From NCBI GenBank assembly GCA_023052935.1, contig CM041294.1, forward strand, positions 153,644,399-153,708,398: DNA of 64,000 nt, written 5' to 3'. The position numbers and the translations under genes are program-made. Position 1 is the stretch's first letter; each line of letters begins with the position of its first letter. This DNA is from Piezodorus guildinii. Lineage: Eukaryota > Arthropoda > Insecta > Hemiptera > Pentatomidae. Positions 39,701 to 43,089 of this stretch are shown here, piece after piece. The notes beneath the pieces are model-generated. The model saw nothing but the letters and a program-made list of their open reading frames with translations, was not told the origin of the DNA and did not search any database.

Positions 39701-40534
39701 TATAGCTCGGGCGCTGATTTCTGATTAACTCATAGAGGAAGGAATCTAGGAAATTCTGACATCTATAGTGAGGATAGAGCCACCTTGACTTGGTGTAATA
39801 CTGGGTTATATGCATGTCTCTGGTGATATTGAATTCAAATCGTATTGCACAGTTCATAACGTAATATGCTTGAGTTTTGCTTAGAGTTCACCTGAAAGTC
39901 CGTTATACACCACACAAACGTAGTCAAAGTGGTGATAAAAGAGTGAGGAAACAAGGAGTTTATGAGTATTAATGGTTAATGGTTTAATATTTCAGGTCAT
40001 TGGGTACCAAAGATACTGATGTGTGCATTTATATGACTTAAAAAATGCTCGGAAATTGTGTTTTTCCATGGTCATCCATATTTGATGGTGATTAGATATA
40101 ATATATGCAAGCGGAGTAGTAATGAATATTATAAAAAAATGAGGATTGATAACAGCTCATTACAATCCGTAAACATTATAGTAGAAAATTACTCAGTCCA
40201 CTAATCCTATTAAATGGGAAAAAAATAATAATAGAAATAATAGACACATCATATGATTATTAATTTGGGACTTATTTAATAATGACTATTACATGTTTAT
40301 TTTCGCATTCAGGAGAAAGGGTGGGTGGAACCTACGAAAGCCGATTCCTCAGTACACACTGCGGAAGATGGTCAAGGAAGCGAACCTTCAATAGAAGCTG
40401 GACCGTTGGAAGAAGTCGAAGGAGATAATGTAAGCGCTATGTCCGCTGCGGGCATATTTGAGGAGAGGCTCGAGGCGATAAAAGCATTGTCTATGTTATC
40501 TGTTATATCCGGTTCTTGGGTTCAACTTTTGTAA
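1406..40534 (+). CDS. Divergent triokinase/FMN cyclase (DAK-family) protein, 5' end outside window
   Basis: Gene-level entry covering 16 exons, listed separately: 1406-1480, 1556-1624, 6228-6308, 7171-7392, 11846-11977, 16228-16383, about 16459-16653, 17878-17976, 19016-19119, 24963-25210, 27792-28011, 29348-29439, 35416-35500, 35692-35850, 38640-38741, 40313-40534. About 750 residues are visible, against about 575 for animal TKFC, because of an N-terminal extension and an acidic C-terminal tail. From the family: DAK1 binds dihydroxyacetone or glyceraldehyde through a histidine and DAK2 supplies the Mg-ATP site. Seen here: GGGSGHEP of DAK1 is GGRTGLDP, KNYTGD is LNEFEE, the GLGIHGE histidine is Arg in GSGIRSDKG, and the DAK2 motif GDGDCG is absent, whereas the later GD.T.LD motif survives as GDGSILD. 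I infer no kinase or cyclase activity by the usual mechanism. Every splice junction uses GT-AG with matching phase except at two frame problems, so this is a real gene or a recently damaged one. Confidence 0.72.
1556..1624 (+). CDS. DAK-like gene, exon (N-terminal extension)
   Basis: The acceptor is ATGAATAG and the donor GTAAGT. Phase in and out is 2, giving ERDCRCTNRQKQLSSLENE and so on, a short helix-forming charged stretch. The intron that follows is 4.6 kb and filled with transposons. Confidence 0.5.
2045..2670 (-). mobile_element. LINE reverse-transcriptase C-terminal remnant
   Basis: The minus strand reads, across frames, AAEMKFLQRTVGKKRRDYVR, IRMEEHMNPLKTMDYMSDGK and RPQGRLRMSYLEYVDKLC. 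This is the typical tail after the RT domain (R..W.GH..RM, then GRP..RW...V). It has several stops. Confidence 0.55.
3843..5511 (-). mobile_element. LINE fragment with reverse transcriptase, flanked by target duplication
   Basis: The 14-base direct repeat AAGGTAACAAGGCT at 3829-3842 and 5512-5525 brackets the insert. The minus strand encodes RT blocks: GGFRPNRSTIDQIFTLKQIC, VDFKAAYDTI, GGLRQGDQ, then in another frame the catalytic YADDVVIIGRS, the YGGETW block and the tail GRPKGRWKDGVGRDLRQLG. Frame breaks near 4.25 and 4.70 kb and a SINE at 5.15 kb make it inactive. Confidence 0.85.
5146..5378 (+). mobile_element. tRNA-derived SINE inserted in the LINE
   Basis: GTTGCTGCATATTG is duplicated at 5132-5145 and 5379-5392. 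The head has an A-box-like TAGCTGAGCGGGTTAGCG and a B-box-like GAGTTCGAGACTC, and the insert ends in an A run of about 27. This is a textbook retroposed SINE. Confidence 0.85.
6085..6165 (+). repeat. LINE-type 3' terminus
   Basis: The phrase TGTACATAACTGTCATTCTT...CCCAGAATAAAATTT recurs near 29.17 kb (+), 33.13 kb (-) and 35.56 kb (-), as expected for a shared 3' end of a retrotransposon family. Confidence 0.5.
6228..6308 (+). CDS. DAK-like gene, exon (N-terminal extension)
   Basis: The acceptor TTTTTCAG follows a pyrimidine tract and the donor is GTAAGT. Phase 2 in and out keeps the frame: ILQPEKHNINYVCGPMKF then VNKEANKR. No known domain is recognised. Confidence 0.55.
6444..6483 (-). ncRNA. 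Hammerhead-ribozyme-like motif
   Basis: On the minus strand it reads CCTGATGATGGCTCAG..., loop, GAGCCGAAACGTTG. The core CTGATGA and GAAAC flank a stem II of GGCTCA/TGAGCC. One extra T lies between A9 and stem II, as in all copies here. Stem I is poorly paired, so it is probably inactive as it stands. A palindrome, CATGTCAAGCATAAACT and its complement, follows at 6493-6532. Confidence 0.6.
7171..7392 (+). CDS. DAK-like gene, exon with frame break in A9 tract
   Basis: The acceptor is TTCTGGCAG and the donor GTGCAA. The incoming frame reads RHFIHKHA and the outgoing frame reads QILPESDTDFISSLSKRK up to ...RPQYQK. The two differ by one base at the A9 run 7195-7203, where A10 would restore the frame. 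The end (ALLTVNMEAQL...IIIRPQYQK) aligns with the start of DAK1 in TKFC, just before its GGGSGHEP loop. Confidence 0.55.
7736..7951. mobile_element. Inverted-repeat element with decayed hammerhead-like arms
   Basis: The left arm GAAGTTAATTGG...CACTTAATTAAGTAGAAA is mirrored by the right arm ending CCAATTAACTTC. Each arm carries a CTGAAGATTTAGG motif, on the minus strand near 7800-7823 followed by TCGAAAC. This is the same layout as the elements at 15.4 and 46.2 kb, but the core is degraded. Confidence 0.55.
8015..8223 (-). mobile_element. SINE family B (tRNA-derived)
   Basis: The minus strand begins GGGAGCGGCGTGGTCTAGTG and has a B box, GGGTTCGAATCCCGG. Its body contains a TTTATTCTGTTATTTCAGCC block shared with the copy at 45.48 kb. 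The head looks like a tRNA but lacks a proper anticodon arm. Confidence 0.7.
8224..9250. other. Intron sequence with a local inverted repeat
   Basis: CAATCCATTTGAAATCGT...GTTGACTAGTTATTC at 8370-8450 is mirrored at 8510-8600 (GAATAACTGGTC...CGATTTCGAATGGATTG) around TAAATAACTATTTATTTATG. This is a foldback of about 230 bases that may be a MITE. The rest is plain AT-rich intron. Confidence 0.5.
9255..10135 (+). repeat. Dispersed repeat family D
   Basis: It runs from a GGCAACACACGACTTTCACT block to CTATATATAGTAAGTGAAAG. Segments such as GGAACCCTAAAACGTGTATT recur in inverted orientation at 40.73-41.1 kb, and other segments at 17.4-17.8, 41.6-42.8 and 63.7-64.0 kb. It has no coding capacity and its class is unknown. 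Confidence 0.6.
10255..10655 (+). pseudogene. Mariner-like transposase N-terminal remnant
   Basis: Across frames it reads ATREIIKYEGEAILDVL, WFEKFSNEDMT and then PIITHELAGECGLSKDTVSH, the two helix-turn-helix regions of a mariner-type transposase. Stops interrupt it. The C-terminal piece lies at 11.67-11.78 kb, beyond two LINE insertions. Confidence 0.6.
10686..11150 (-). mobile_element. LINE reverse-transcriptase tail
   Basis: The minus strand encodes LPKVLYGCETWPLTLKDEKR, KVLRKIFVPKRDEATGEF and GRPKRRWEDCVKADLGSLGL, the common arthropod non-LTR C-terminal region, intact for 150 codons. The simple TTA-type 3' tail at 10684-10703 and CCTACTTACTTAA at both ends (10673 and 11632) mark the insertion. 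Confidence 0.8.
11155..11637 (-). mobile_element. Second LINE reverse-transcriptase tail
   Basis: The minus strand reads KIAVFERRILRRIYGPICEN, RLRWAGHVQRMADDCIPKR and GRPRMRWLDQVGKDAVQLG, then ends. GTTTTCCTACTTAC at about 11138 and 11624 suggests it inserted into the neighbouring LINE copy. It is from a different subfamily. Confidence 0.75.
11660..11790 (+). pseudogene. Mariner-like transposase C-terminal remnant
   Basis: EIEIAVQEFFNSHPKEWYQC then GIEQMAND matches the mariner end (..FFNSLPKEFYARGIQKLV). It is the second half of the element begun at 10.26 kb. Confidence 0.55.
11846..11977 (+). CDS. DAK-like gene, DAK1 exon 1 (substrate-loop region)
   Basis: This is 44 codons in phase 0/0. 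RVKVLSGGRTGLDPLYAEYV aligns with the family segment [30 protein letters not shown] matches GMLTGVIAG. The His-Glu of GSGHEP is changed to Leu-Asp. Confidence 0.75.
12000..14345 (-). mobile_element. Jockey/CR1-like LINE C-terminal region, split by a later LINE
   Basis: The minus strand from 14345 reads NMVKDLGVSFSHNLPFKLHI, LLGFIYRTPKKIKNIHSLK, TTVRPIMEYCSIVWSPN and LQSLELRRMQLNIMFIVKLL, the thumb/C-terminal part of a jockey- or CR1-type RT. It resumes after the insertion at 12366-13701. Stops are few but present. Confidence 0.65.
12366..13701 (+). mobile_element. Internally deleted LINE insertion with target duplication
   Basis: TAATTATTACATATAAG is duplicated at 12349-12365 and 13702-13718. 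About 200 bases of GC-richer, non-coding leader are joined directly to the middle of an RT domain (KLYEAMRELGVPSKLIRLVA, LRGLRQGDALACILFNLVLE, LLGYADDLDIVGHS). The RNA-binding tail RLRWAGHVARMSSNDPIKRL ... GRGRPRLRWSDAVAQDARNI ends EEAKTDIGL. The endonuclease is missing, and frame breaks lie at about 13.08-13.42 kb. Confidence 0.82.
15357..15424. repeat. (TA)n microsatellite, left
   Basis: A run of about 68 bases of TA with one interruption, abutting the palindromic element. Confidence 0.9.
15475..15512 (-). ncRNA. Variant hammerhead-like motif, left arm
   Basis: The minus strand reads GGCATGATTATGAGAAC, loop, TTCTCGAAACGTCGC. Aligned to the other copies, CTGATGA is ATGATTA, so positions 3 and 8 change together (C-G to A-U). 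Confidence 0.5.
15533..15570 (+). ncRNA. Variant hammerhead-like motif, right arm
   Basis: It has the same variant core as the left arm, with GAGAA/TTCTC as stem II and CGAAACGTTGC following. Stem I has only two to three pairs. Confidence 0.5.
15656..15740. repeat. (TA)n microsatellite, right
   Basis: An uninterrupted TA run of over 80 bases. Confidence 0.95.
16228..16383 (+). CDS. DAK-like gene, DAK1 exon 2
   Basis: This is 52 codons in phase 0/0. AIKELDSGEGVVIIILNEFE then ERLSFLFAIERARKLGINAE matches the DAK1 segment AAIRAV..GTLLIVKNYTGDRLNFGLA.EQARAEGI. The KNYTGD nucleotide/substrate loop is replaced by LNEFEE. Confidence 0.75.
16459..16653 (+). CDS. DAK-like gene, DAK1 exon 3, frame problem at 5' edge
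   Basis: RPRGHTGIVLQFKVAAGMAA matches RRGLCGTVLIHKVAGALAE. The exon ends GSGIRSDKG where the family has GLGIHGEAG, so the histidine that forms the hemiaminal with dihydroxyacetone is Arg. The strong acceptor TATTTTAG at 16458 puts TGA (16461-16463) in frame. The frame is kept only by a weak acceptor after 16472 or by one extra G. Exit phase 1 matches the next exon. Confidence 0.65.
17160..17375 (+). mobile_element. Degraded LINE tail
   Basis: Reads GRPERRWSDAVVADERDIIE with stops, the same GRP.RW.DAV motif as the LINE at 13.5 kb. Confidence 0.5.
17420..17820 (+). repeat. Dispersed repeat family D fragment
   Basis: Contains GTGAAAGTCGTGTATTGCAC and AAAGCCGATAAAACTAACTG, blocks shared with 9.3-9.6 and 41.8-42.1 kb. 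Confidence 0.55.
17878..17976 (+). CDS. DAK-like gene, DAK1 exon 4
   Basis: The acceptor is TTGTATAG and the donor GTACTT, with phase 1 in and out. YYIPGLQAEDVIAEIFKQLT aligns with the DAK1 helix (ATADEIVKLMLDHMT) that follows the active-site His. Confidence 0.7.
18070..18390 (+). mobile_element. Degraded LINE RT fragment
   Basis: GHVDDLDIIAGSRRSLKEAS corresponds to YADDLDIIGRS...LKEA of RT block 5. Stops follow within 30 codons. Confidence 0.5.
18400..18770. repeat. Dispersed repeat family E fragment
   Basis: Phrases such as CTCCTTCGAAATTTG, TTAAAATGGTTGCTGATTAA and AACTTAGTTATTTTTGGAGG are shared with 54.84-55.74 kb. It is non-coding and interrupted by an A run. Confidence 0.45.
19016..19119 (+). 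CDS. DAK-like gene, DAK1 exon 5
   Basis: The acceptor is ATTGTTTAG and the donor GTAAGC. GTKMIIVINKFRMCSDDIYS aligns with [20 protein letters not shown] of TKFC: the hydrophobic strand and helix are kept but NNLGG is NKFRM. Confidence 0.68.
19564..20459 (-). mobile_element. Cecropia-type mariner with internal deletion
   Basis: Terminal inverted repeats TTGGGTTGATGCAAAATTAA...GTTT are near-perfect at both ends and flanked by TA. It is 896 bp against about 1.28 kb for a full element. The minus strand encodes the HTH part (FYEFKLGRSAAQTARNINEV, ACMVQRWFQKF-like) and the C-terminal catalytic part (LLHDNARPH then PPYSPDLSPTDFHFF, a D34D spacing) up to KCIDSDGNYFD. The middle, with the first catalytic Asp, is missing and the two parts are in different frames. 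Confidence 0.92.
20630..20816 (+). mobile_element. SINE family A, 5' part (split by hAT-like insertion)
   Basis: Starts GGGTCACCTGTGATGTAGTG, has the B box AGGTTTAAACCTGG, and stops at GGACTCCCACTGTAG. The missing end (GATTGTCTGATTAGCCACAG...) is found at 23.67-23.73 kb. Confidence 0.7.
20866..21152 (+). mobile_element. SINE family A, complete copy with target duplication
   Basis: It is flanked by CAGATGATACCCAG (20852-20865) and CAGATGATCCCCAG (21153-21166). The body includes CTTCGGAGGGGACGTTAAAA, CGATGTCAGGTACTCGTTAA-like and AGCATAAAGGGACGTTAAAT, with a TAAATAGACCAAC tail. Confidence 0.82.
21774..23270. mobile_element. Large foldback (FB-like) element
   Basis: Two arms of about 700 bases are inverted copies. 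The outer part of each arm is a tandem array of a 21-bp unit (TTTTTTCAGTCAAATTCATAA; 21781-21930 and inverted at 23112-23268). The next part (AGGTTTTGCTACCAAGAACA, 21960s) is mirrored at 23060-23090. The inner parts are concatenated SINE family A heads (CACCTGTGG...GGCTAGC...GGTTCGAACC). The centre is near 22.47-22.52 kb. The ORFs here are fortuitous reads of the 21-bp repeat. Confidence 0.8.
23649..23726 (+). mobile_element. SINE family A, 3' part (continuation of 20630)
   Basis: GATTGTCTGATTAGCCACAG and a TTGAATGAATAATTAAACC tail complete the interrupted SINE on the far side of the hAT-like element. Confidence 0.6.
23727..24026 (+). mobile_element. SINE family A, near-complete copy
   Basis: The best copy of the family. 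It has a head GGGGTCACCCATAGCGTAG, B box GGGTTCAAACCTGC, body CCTTCGGAGGGGACGTTAAA and GATTAGCCATAGTAGCATAA, and an AACGAATAAACAAACAAC tail. Length is about 300 bp. Confidence 0.85.
24633..24690 (-). mobile_element. SINE family B fragment
   Basis: GGTACCCACTTTATAGAGGC and GCCCCAGGAGAGTCTCC match the body of the copy at 8.05-8.11 kb. Confidence 0.6.
24963..25210 (+). CDS. DAK-like gene, DAK1 C-terminus and linker exon
   Basis: The acceptor is ATGTCATAG and the donor GTAAGG, with phase 0 in and 2 out. VGRAYHGNFSALTKQGFAVT aligns with [20 protein letters not shown] of the DAK1 domain end. The following linker (LSGGRDFVMSRTRFHREH) leads into the first helix of DAK2 (VDIIFEVLDR). Confidence 0.75.
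25575..26322 (-). mobile_element. Possible LTR and primer-binding site
   Basis: The minus strand has ATAACG followed by TGGCGCCCTGAATA, which resembles an LTR end followed by a tRNA-type primer-binding site. A TGTTACGG start lies at 26322. The GC-richer block 25975-26240 is unlike the surroundings. The LTR edge is ACG rather than CA, and no gag or pol is seen. Confidence 0.3.
26330..27790. other. Intron sequence, little recognisable
   Basis: Intron of the DAK-like gene. It has a weak LINE-type 3' end (CCCAGAATAAATAGAGAAT) near 27740 and no coding frame or SINE. Nothing else is supported. Confidence 0.35.
27792..28011 (+). CDS. DAK-like gene, DAK2 exon lacking GDGD motif
   Basis: The acceptor is TTTTCAG and the donor GTAGAT. 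LGEIAFSMDKMLDSCPSVRS occupies the place of the DAK2 start, where the family has ALDRAAGDGDCGTTH. The Mg-binding aspartates are missing. The exon end, GKYFQLILVTAAQ, matches GALYGLFLTAAAQ. Confidence 0.72.
28137..28345 (+). mobile_element. Jockey-type RT fragment
   Basis: KSKHVTFTLRQTTCPPIFID, NNQIPQTNSVHYLGLTLDRR matches the conserved jockey-clade segment (K...TFT.R...CP.......I.....V.YLG..LD.R). Stops follow. Confidence 0.7.
29006..29126 (-). mobile_element. SINE family A, 3' fragment
   Basis: The minus strand has CGTTAAAGATCCCTATCCTA-like sequence, GGACTCCCGCAGTAGCATCG-like sequence and the TTAAATGAATAAACAAC tail. Confidence 0.7.
29348..29439 (+). CDS. DAK-like gene, DAK2 exon
   Basis: The acceptor is ATCTTTCAG and the donor GTATGT. 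WRNWCRALRKGTQSLSGYTK aligns with [20 protein letters not shown] of the DAK2 helix bundle. Exit phase is 2. Confidence 0.7.
29572..30113 (+). mobile_element. Candidate solo LTR
   Basis: The segment begins ...TGCTACGG and ends CCGTAACA (an imperfect inverted pair) and is flanked by ATAAT at 29567-29571 and 30114-30118. It has a GC-rich upstream half and TTTAATAAATATTTG near the end. It lies within the intron after the exon at 29348-29439. Confidence 0.5.
30627..30820 (+). repeat. Direct repeat, left copy
   Basis: GGTTAGCCTGCATATTGTTT, AAAAAGTTGTATAAACATTT and GATTGTCAAGAACCCATAC are repeated at 32246-32439 in the same orientation. The two copies flank the intronless ORF like short LTRs. Confidence 0.75.
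30929..31683 (+). pseudogene. Intronless ORF of unknown function, probable frameshift near 31.41 kb
   Basis: The first frame (30929-31498) gives 189 residues starting MEDQGTNSYLDKVDLFKQMM. It is rich in Glu/Thr and contains a twice-repeated motif (ETVSPHCTEEPLSKT and ETVTPMCTVEPMLMT). A second frame (about 31408-31683) continues with a folded-looking segment (FNEYRDVPTEHIITKILKYE) to its own stop. One base shift near 31,410 would join them into about 250 residues. It is intronless and sits between two direct repeats (30627-30820 and 32246-32439) inside a mariner-like TIR element. It may be a retrocopy of a host gene or cargo of a mobile element. I do not recognise the protein. Confidence 0.4.
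32246..32439 (+). repeat. Direct repeat, right copy
   Basis: The second copy of the 194-base repeat, roughly 85% alike by eye. Confidence 0.75.
32664..32905 (+). mobile_element. SINE family A copy
   Basis: Head GGGTTACCTCTAGCACAGTG, B box GGGTTCAAACCTATAGG, body to TAGCATCTTATTAAATAAAT; part of the 3' body is deleted. Confidence 0.75.
32990..35065 (-). mobile_element. Older LINE C-terminal remnant, split by a younger LINE
   Basis: The minus strand reads MRLKRLMNSFIKLIYDIPMF (about 34.98-34.92 kb) and, beyond the insertion, PPHRSASFKKSVLICATIFW NSFPT, the typical end of a jockey/CR1-type ORF2. The 3' terminus with CCCAGAATAAA-like sequence is near 33.13 kb. Confidence 0.55.
33455..34795 (-). 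mobile_element. Young 5'-truncated LINE insertion with intact C-terminal ORF
   Basis: The 15-base target duplication TACTCGTGTTTACTG lies at 33440-33454 and 34796-34810. The minus strand is open for about 355 codons: YTYLGVPFTSSGKFKQACGH, SMVSSTLLYASEVWSPNYLE, FLKHLFGWPRNTPNYIVRLE and a Cys/His segment, CILCNRFIYNSLHHILLHCP, then stop. This is the thumb/C-terminal zinc-knuckle region of a non-LTR polymerase. The first five codons before it come from the target site. Confidence 0.88.
35416..35500 (+). CDS. DAK-like gene, DAK2 exon with retained GD..LD motif
   Basis: The acceptor is TTCACTTCAG and the donor GTAAGT. FKVGDGSILDFLGPITDALC aligns with [20 protein letters not shown], one of the few family motifs kept intact. 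Confidence 0.72.
35692..35850 (+). CDS. DAK-like gene, DAK2 exon
   Basis: This is 53 codons in phase 0/0 between TTAATTTCAG and GTCTGT. It is a charged helix (EGLERVKHLEKKEKEFD) followed by LLGQFFRSMYSCLNES. It sits where the TKFC domain has its last helices; sequence similarity is weak. Confidence 0.62.
36379..36855 (-). pseudogene. Retroelement gag-like ORF remnant
   Basis: The minus strand from 36849 reads MAPKNKNSDEQLAKLADLEE, stop, DLADNIKTTTSIGLSLSTNP, MSNINATYEQFHVAFLEANS, stop, then GFKGLKDEVRASFCEALSLN. The style resembles the start of an LTR-retroelement gag. It is broken by stops and the family is not certain. Confidence 0.4.
37160..37954 (+). mobile_element. LINE RNase H domain and C-terminal tail
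   Basis: The frame reads VFQAELLAILHCATDL, ICIYSDSQVALGALYN and SIEWVPGHTGFSGNEKADEL, the E, D and H/D parts of an RNase H fold, then stops at 37653. A second frame continues AIYTGHGKLNYHMFKLGISN and CRLCGQEDETSFHIICYC, a zinc-knuckle tail. The first catalytic Asp is lost through 5' truncation, and a frameshift lies near 37.64 kb. Confidence 0.82.
38640..38741 (+). CDS. DAK-like gene, penultimate visible exon
   Basis: This is 34 codons in phase 0/0 between TTATTATAG and GTAACA: VRPSPRILLVNESCKKEICK then DKIPDDVKDLINEK. It lies beyond the usual end of TKFC and no domain is recognised. Confidence 0.6.
38780..39150 (-). mobile_element. LINE tail
   Basis: The minus strand reads TKVLLYKTLICLVLTYSLEN, GRLRWAGHLTRIRDYSIPKN, RLRLKWSDCVAGLKDHQSKA. 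It is interrupted by one stop and has the same architecture as the tails at 11 and 13.5 kb. Confidence 0.7.
39480..39960 (-). mobile_element. CR1/jockey-type LINE C-terminus
   Basis: The minus strand has FNITRDMHITQYYTKSRWLY, DSFLYELIRNQRPSYILQFK and FDKSFLDKAASLCNSIPPKI, the standard final segment (R........F......WN.LP), ending LSNRQ and stop. Confidence 0.7.
40313..40534 (+). CDS. DAK-like gene, last exon with stop codon
   Basis: The acceptor is TCGCATTCAG and the frame runs to TAA at 40532-40534. It encodes an acidic linker (EDGQGSEPSIEAGPLEEVEG) and a final hydrophobic helix (EERLEAIKALSMLSVISGSW). No clear AATAAA is seen in the next 150 bases. Confidence 0.65.
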   Translation, partial: EKGWVEPTKADSSVHTAEDGQGSEPSIEAGPLEEVEGDNVSAMSAAGIFEERLEAIKALSMLSVISGSWVQLL

Positions 40535-40729
40535 ATGTATACAAAAAAAAACCCTGCAAATTATTACACAGTGGTTCATTATTTCCAAAAATTATATATT
40601 AGGGTATAACTATTTATATAGCTGCTTATCTTTTTGATTTTTTACTATTCTCAATAATAATCGACTTTTTGTGGAATTACATCTATTATAATTTGTGTTG
40701 AATATATAGATCAACTTTTTACTTTCACT

Positions 40730-42830
40730 TACTATATATAGTAAGGAAAAGTATTGCGATCGTGAACATTTTCGAGTTCCAGTTTTCAACAGAAATACAC
40801 GTTTTAGGGTCCCCTGAGTCCAAATAACCAAGTCCAAAAAAAAGTCTATTGTGTGTGTGTGTGTGTGGTAACTCCCGATCCGAAACGAAAAGTCCTATGG
40901 AAACTGAAATTTCATATTTAAGACAAATATATGCCCAAGACGTTACAAAATATTTTTCATCAAAATGAGCTAACCATAACAGCCACTTTATACCATGCAT
41001 ATTGCACTTTTTTATGATTTTCTCAAAAACGGTTCTGACAATTTTGAATAAACACGCTATATCGATGTGAAATTCAATAGGCTTTAATATCATGTAGGTT
41101 TCATTCTGATTAAAATAGTCTGACAGGGCTTAAATGCCGATACTTTAAATTTTCTTCTTCTAAAATACCTTTAATTTTGTTGATTCTATAAAAATAACTA
41201 TATTTTCTTGTTAGCGTTGATAGATAACAGCTAAATATGTAAGTTGTGCGAATTTAAAAAACAATAAAGGAGAAAACTGAAAAAGTATTTTTTTTTTTTC
41301 CTGTGATTTATTAATTGTTACGGCAAAAGATAACTTGACGGGAAATTGAATTAATTTAAAATTAAAAAGTAAATCATTTGGAATCATTGGAATGCGAGGT
41401 TAATTTCCACATTTTTCACTGATTCTTCACTCCTCTTTGTCGCAGTGTGTAGCCTAAAGCCTTTCTCGATAAATGGACTATCCAACAAAAAAAGAATATT
41501 TCAATTAGAACCAGTAGTTTCTGAGATTAGCGGGTTCAAACAAACAAACTCTTCAGCTTTATAATATTAGTATAGATATAACAATATAAATTATTATCAG
41601 CAATAGATACTTAAGTTCATGTCCTTTTCATCTTTCTATATTTTATTTTACATCTTTATATATAAGATATAAACAATTTTAAGATCTTTAGCTTTTAAAT
41701 TTTCTTCTTCTAAAATACCTGTAATTTTGTTGATTCTATAAAAATAACTATATTATCTTGTTACCCCTGATGAAAAACATGTAAATTTATAAATTGAATG
41801 AATTCGATACCCAACTAAAGGAAAAAATATTATCTCATACACAGGCTTTTAAAAGTTAATAGAAAGTGATGAAAAGCCGATAGATCTAAGTGATTGTTTT
41901 AGATAATAATATAATAGATTTTTTAATAAAACACATGTTTCTATAGAAATTAATTTTAATTTAGGTTTCACTCATTTTTATCTCTTACTGTATTTGAAAA
42001 TTCTTTAGTCGATTCTAAAAACGGAGGTAAGTGAAAGTCGTGTGTTGCCCGCACCAGATTTTTTACTTTCATTTACATATGTATGAAATATATCAAAACA
42101 AAAAGTCGTAACAAACTGAAATTTCATATATAATACAACTATATGTCCAAAATGATACACCAACTTTTTTCCTCGAAATCAGCTGACCGGGAGTGCTACT
42201 TTATACCATGCACTTTTTACGATTTTTATTAAACTCGCTGAAACGTACAATTTAACAGCATTTCATATAATGTAGGTTTAATCCTAATTAAAACAGTCAG
42301 ACAGGCCTAAAAAAGCGAATTTTTGTCTTATAAAGTACCTTTATTTAATAGATAAAAAAAACAAAACATATTGTCTAATTAAGATTGATAAAAAAACAGC
42401 TAAATATAAAGTTGAATGAATTTGATAACCAACTAAAGCAGAAAAGAGCGGAAATATTTGTTTTATGTAATTTCTGTATTTTTGAACATAAGAACAGTAA
42501 CATAGATGTGTAATATACCATTAGGAAAGGTAAGATTTTTAAAAGATTTTGGAAAAAATTATCTTATATACAAAGTTGTAATAGATAGTGTAAAGTGACA
42601 AAAAGGGCATAAACTTATTACTGATAATTATACATAATTGTATATTTCTATATTATTTAGTGTAAATCATATGTTTCCAATGAAACTGAATACACTTTTT
42701 TTTAAAGTTATCTTTAAACTTTTAGTTTACTTAATAGTTCTTAAATTGATTTTATCAGCTGAGGTAAGTGAGTCATGTGTTACCTGCATCAGATTTTTTA
42801 ACAATGCTAACAGCATGAACTAATTACTTT
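40730..42830. repeat. Dispersed repeat family D, large block
   Basis: Starts at CTTACTATATATAGTAAGG and contains, inverted, the blocks of 9.3-10.13 kb (AATACACGTTTTAGGGTCCC, TAATATCATGTAGGTTTCAT). It then repeats AAATACCTGTAATTTTGTTG and GTGAAAGTCGTGTGTTGCCC blocks in further partial units to 42.8 kb. A GT run lies at 40850-40866. Confidence 0.6.
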
Positions 42831-43089
42831 TTTTTGGATCTACATAATTAAAGATACTTTAAGGAAAGAAATTTTAAAATATTGCTATTTAAGCCCTGCC
42901 CTTGTCAGTCTATTTTAGTCAAAATGAAACCTATTTTTGAGGTAATAGGTGTGAAATAAATAATATAAAGTGGAGCTATAGTTAGCCAATTTAGATGGAA
43001 AAGTTGCTATAACTTCCCAGACATATGCTTGTCTTAAATTTGAAATTTTGATTTGTATAACTTCTTGTTTTTTAGCAAGAATTGCCATA

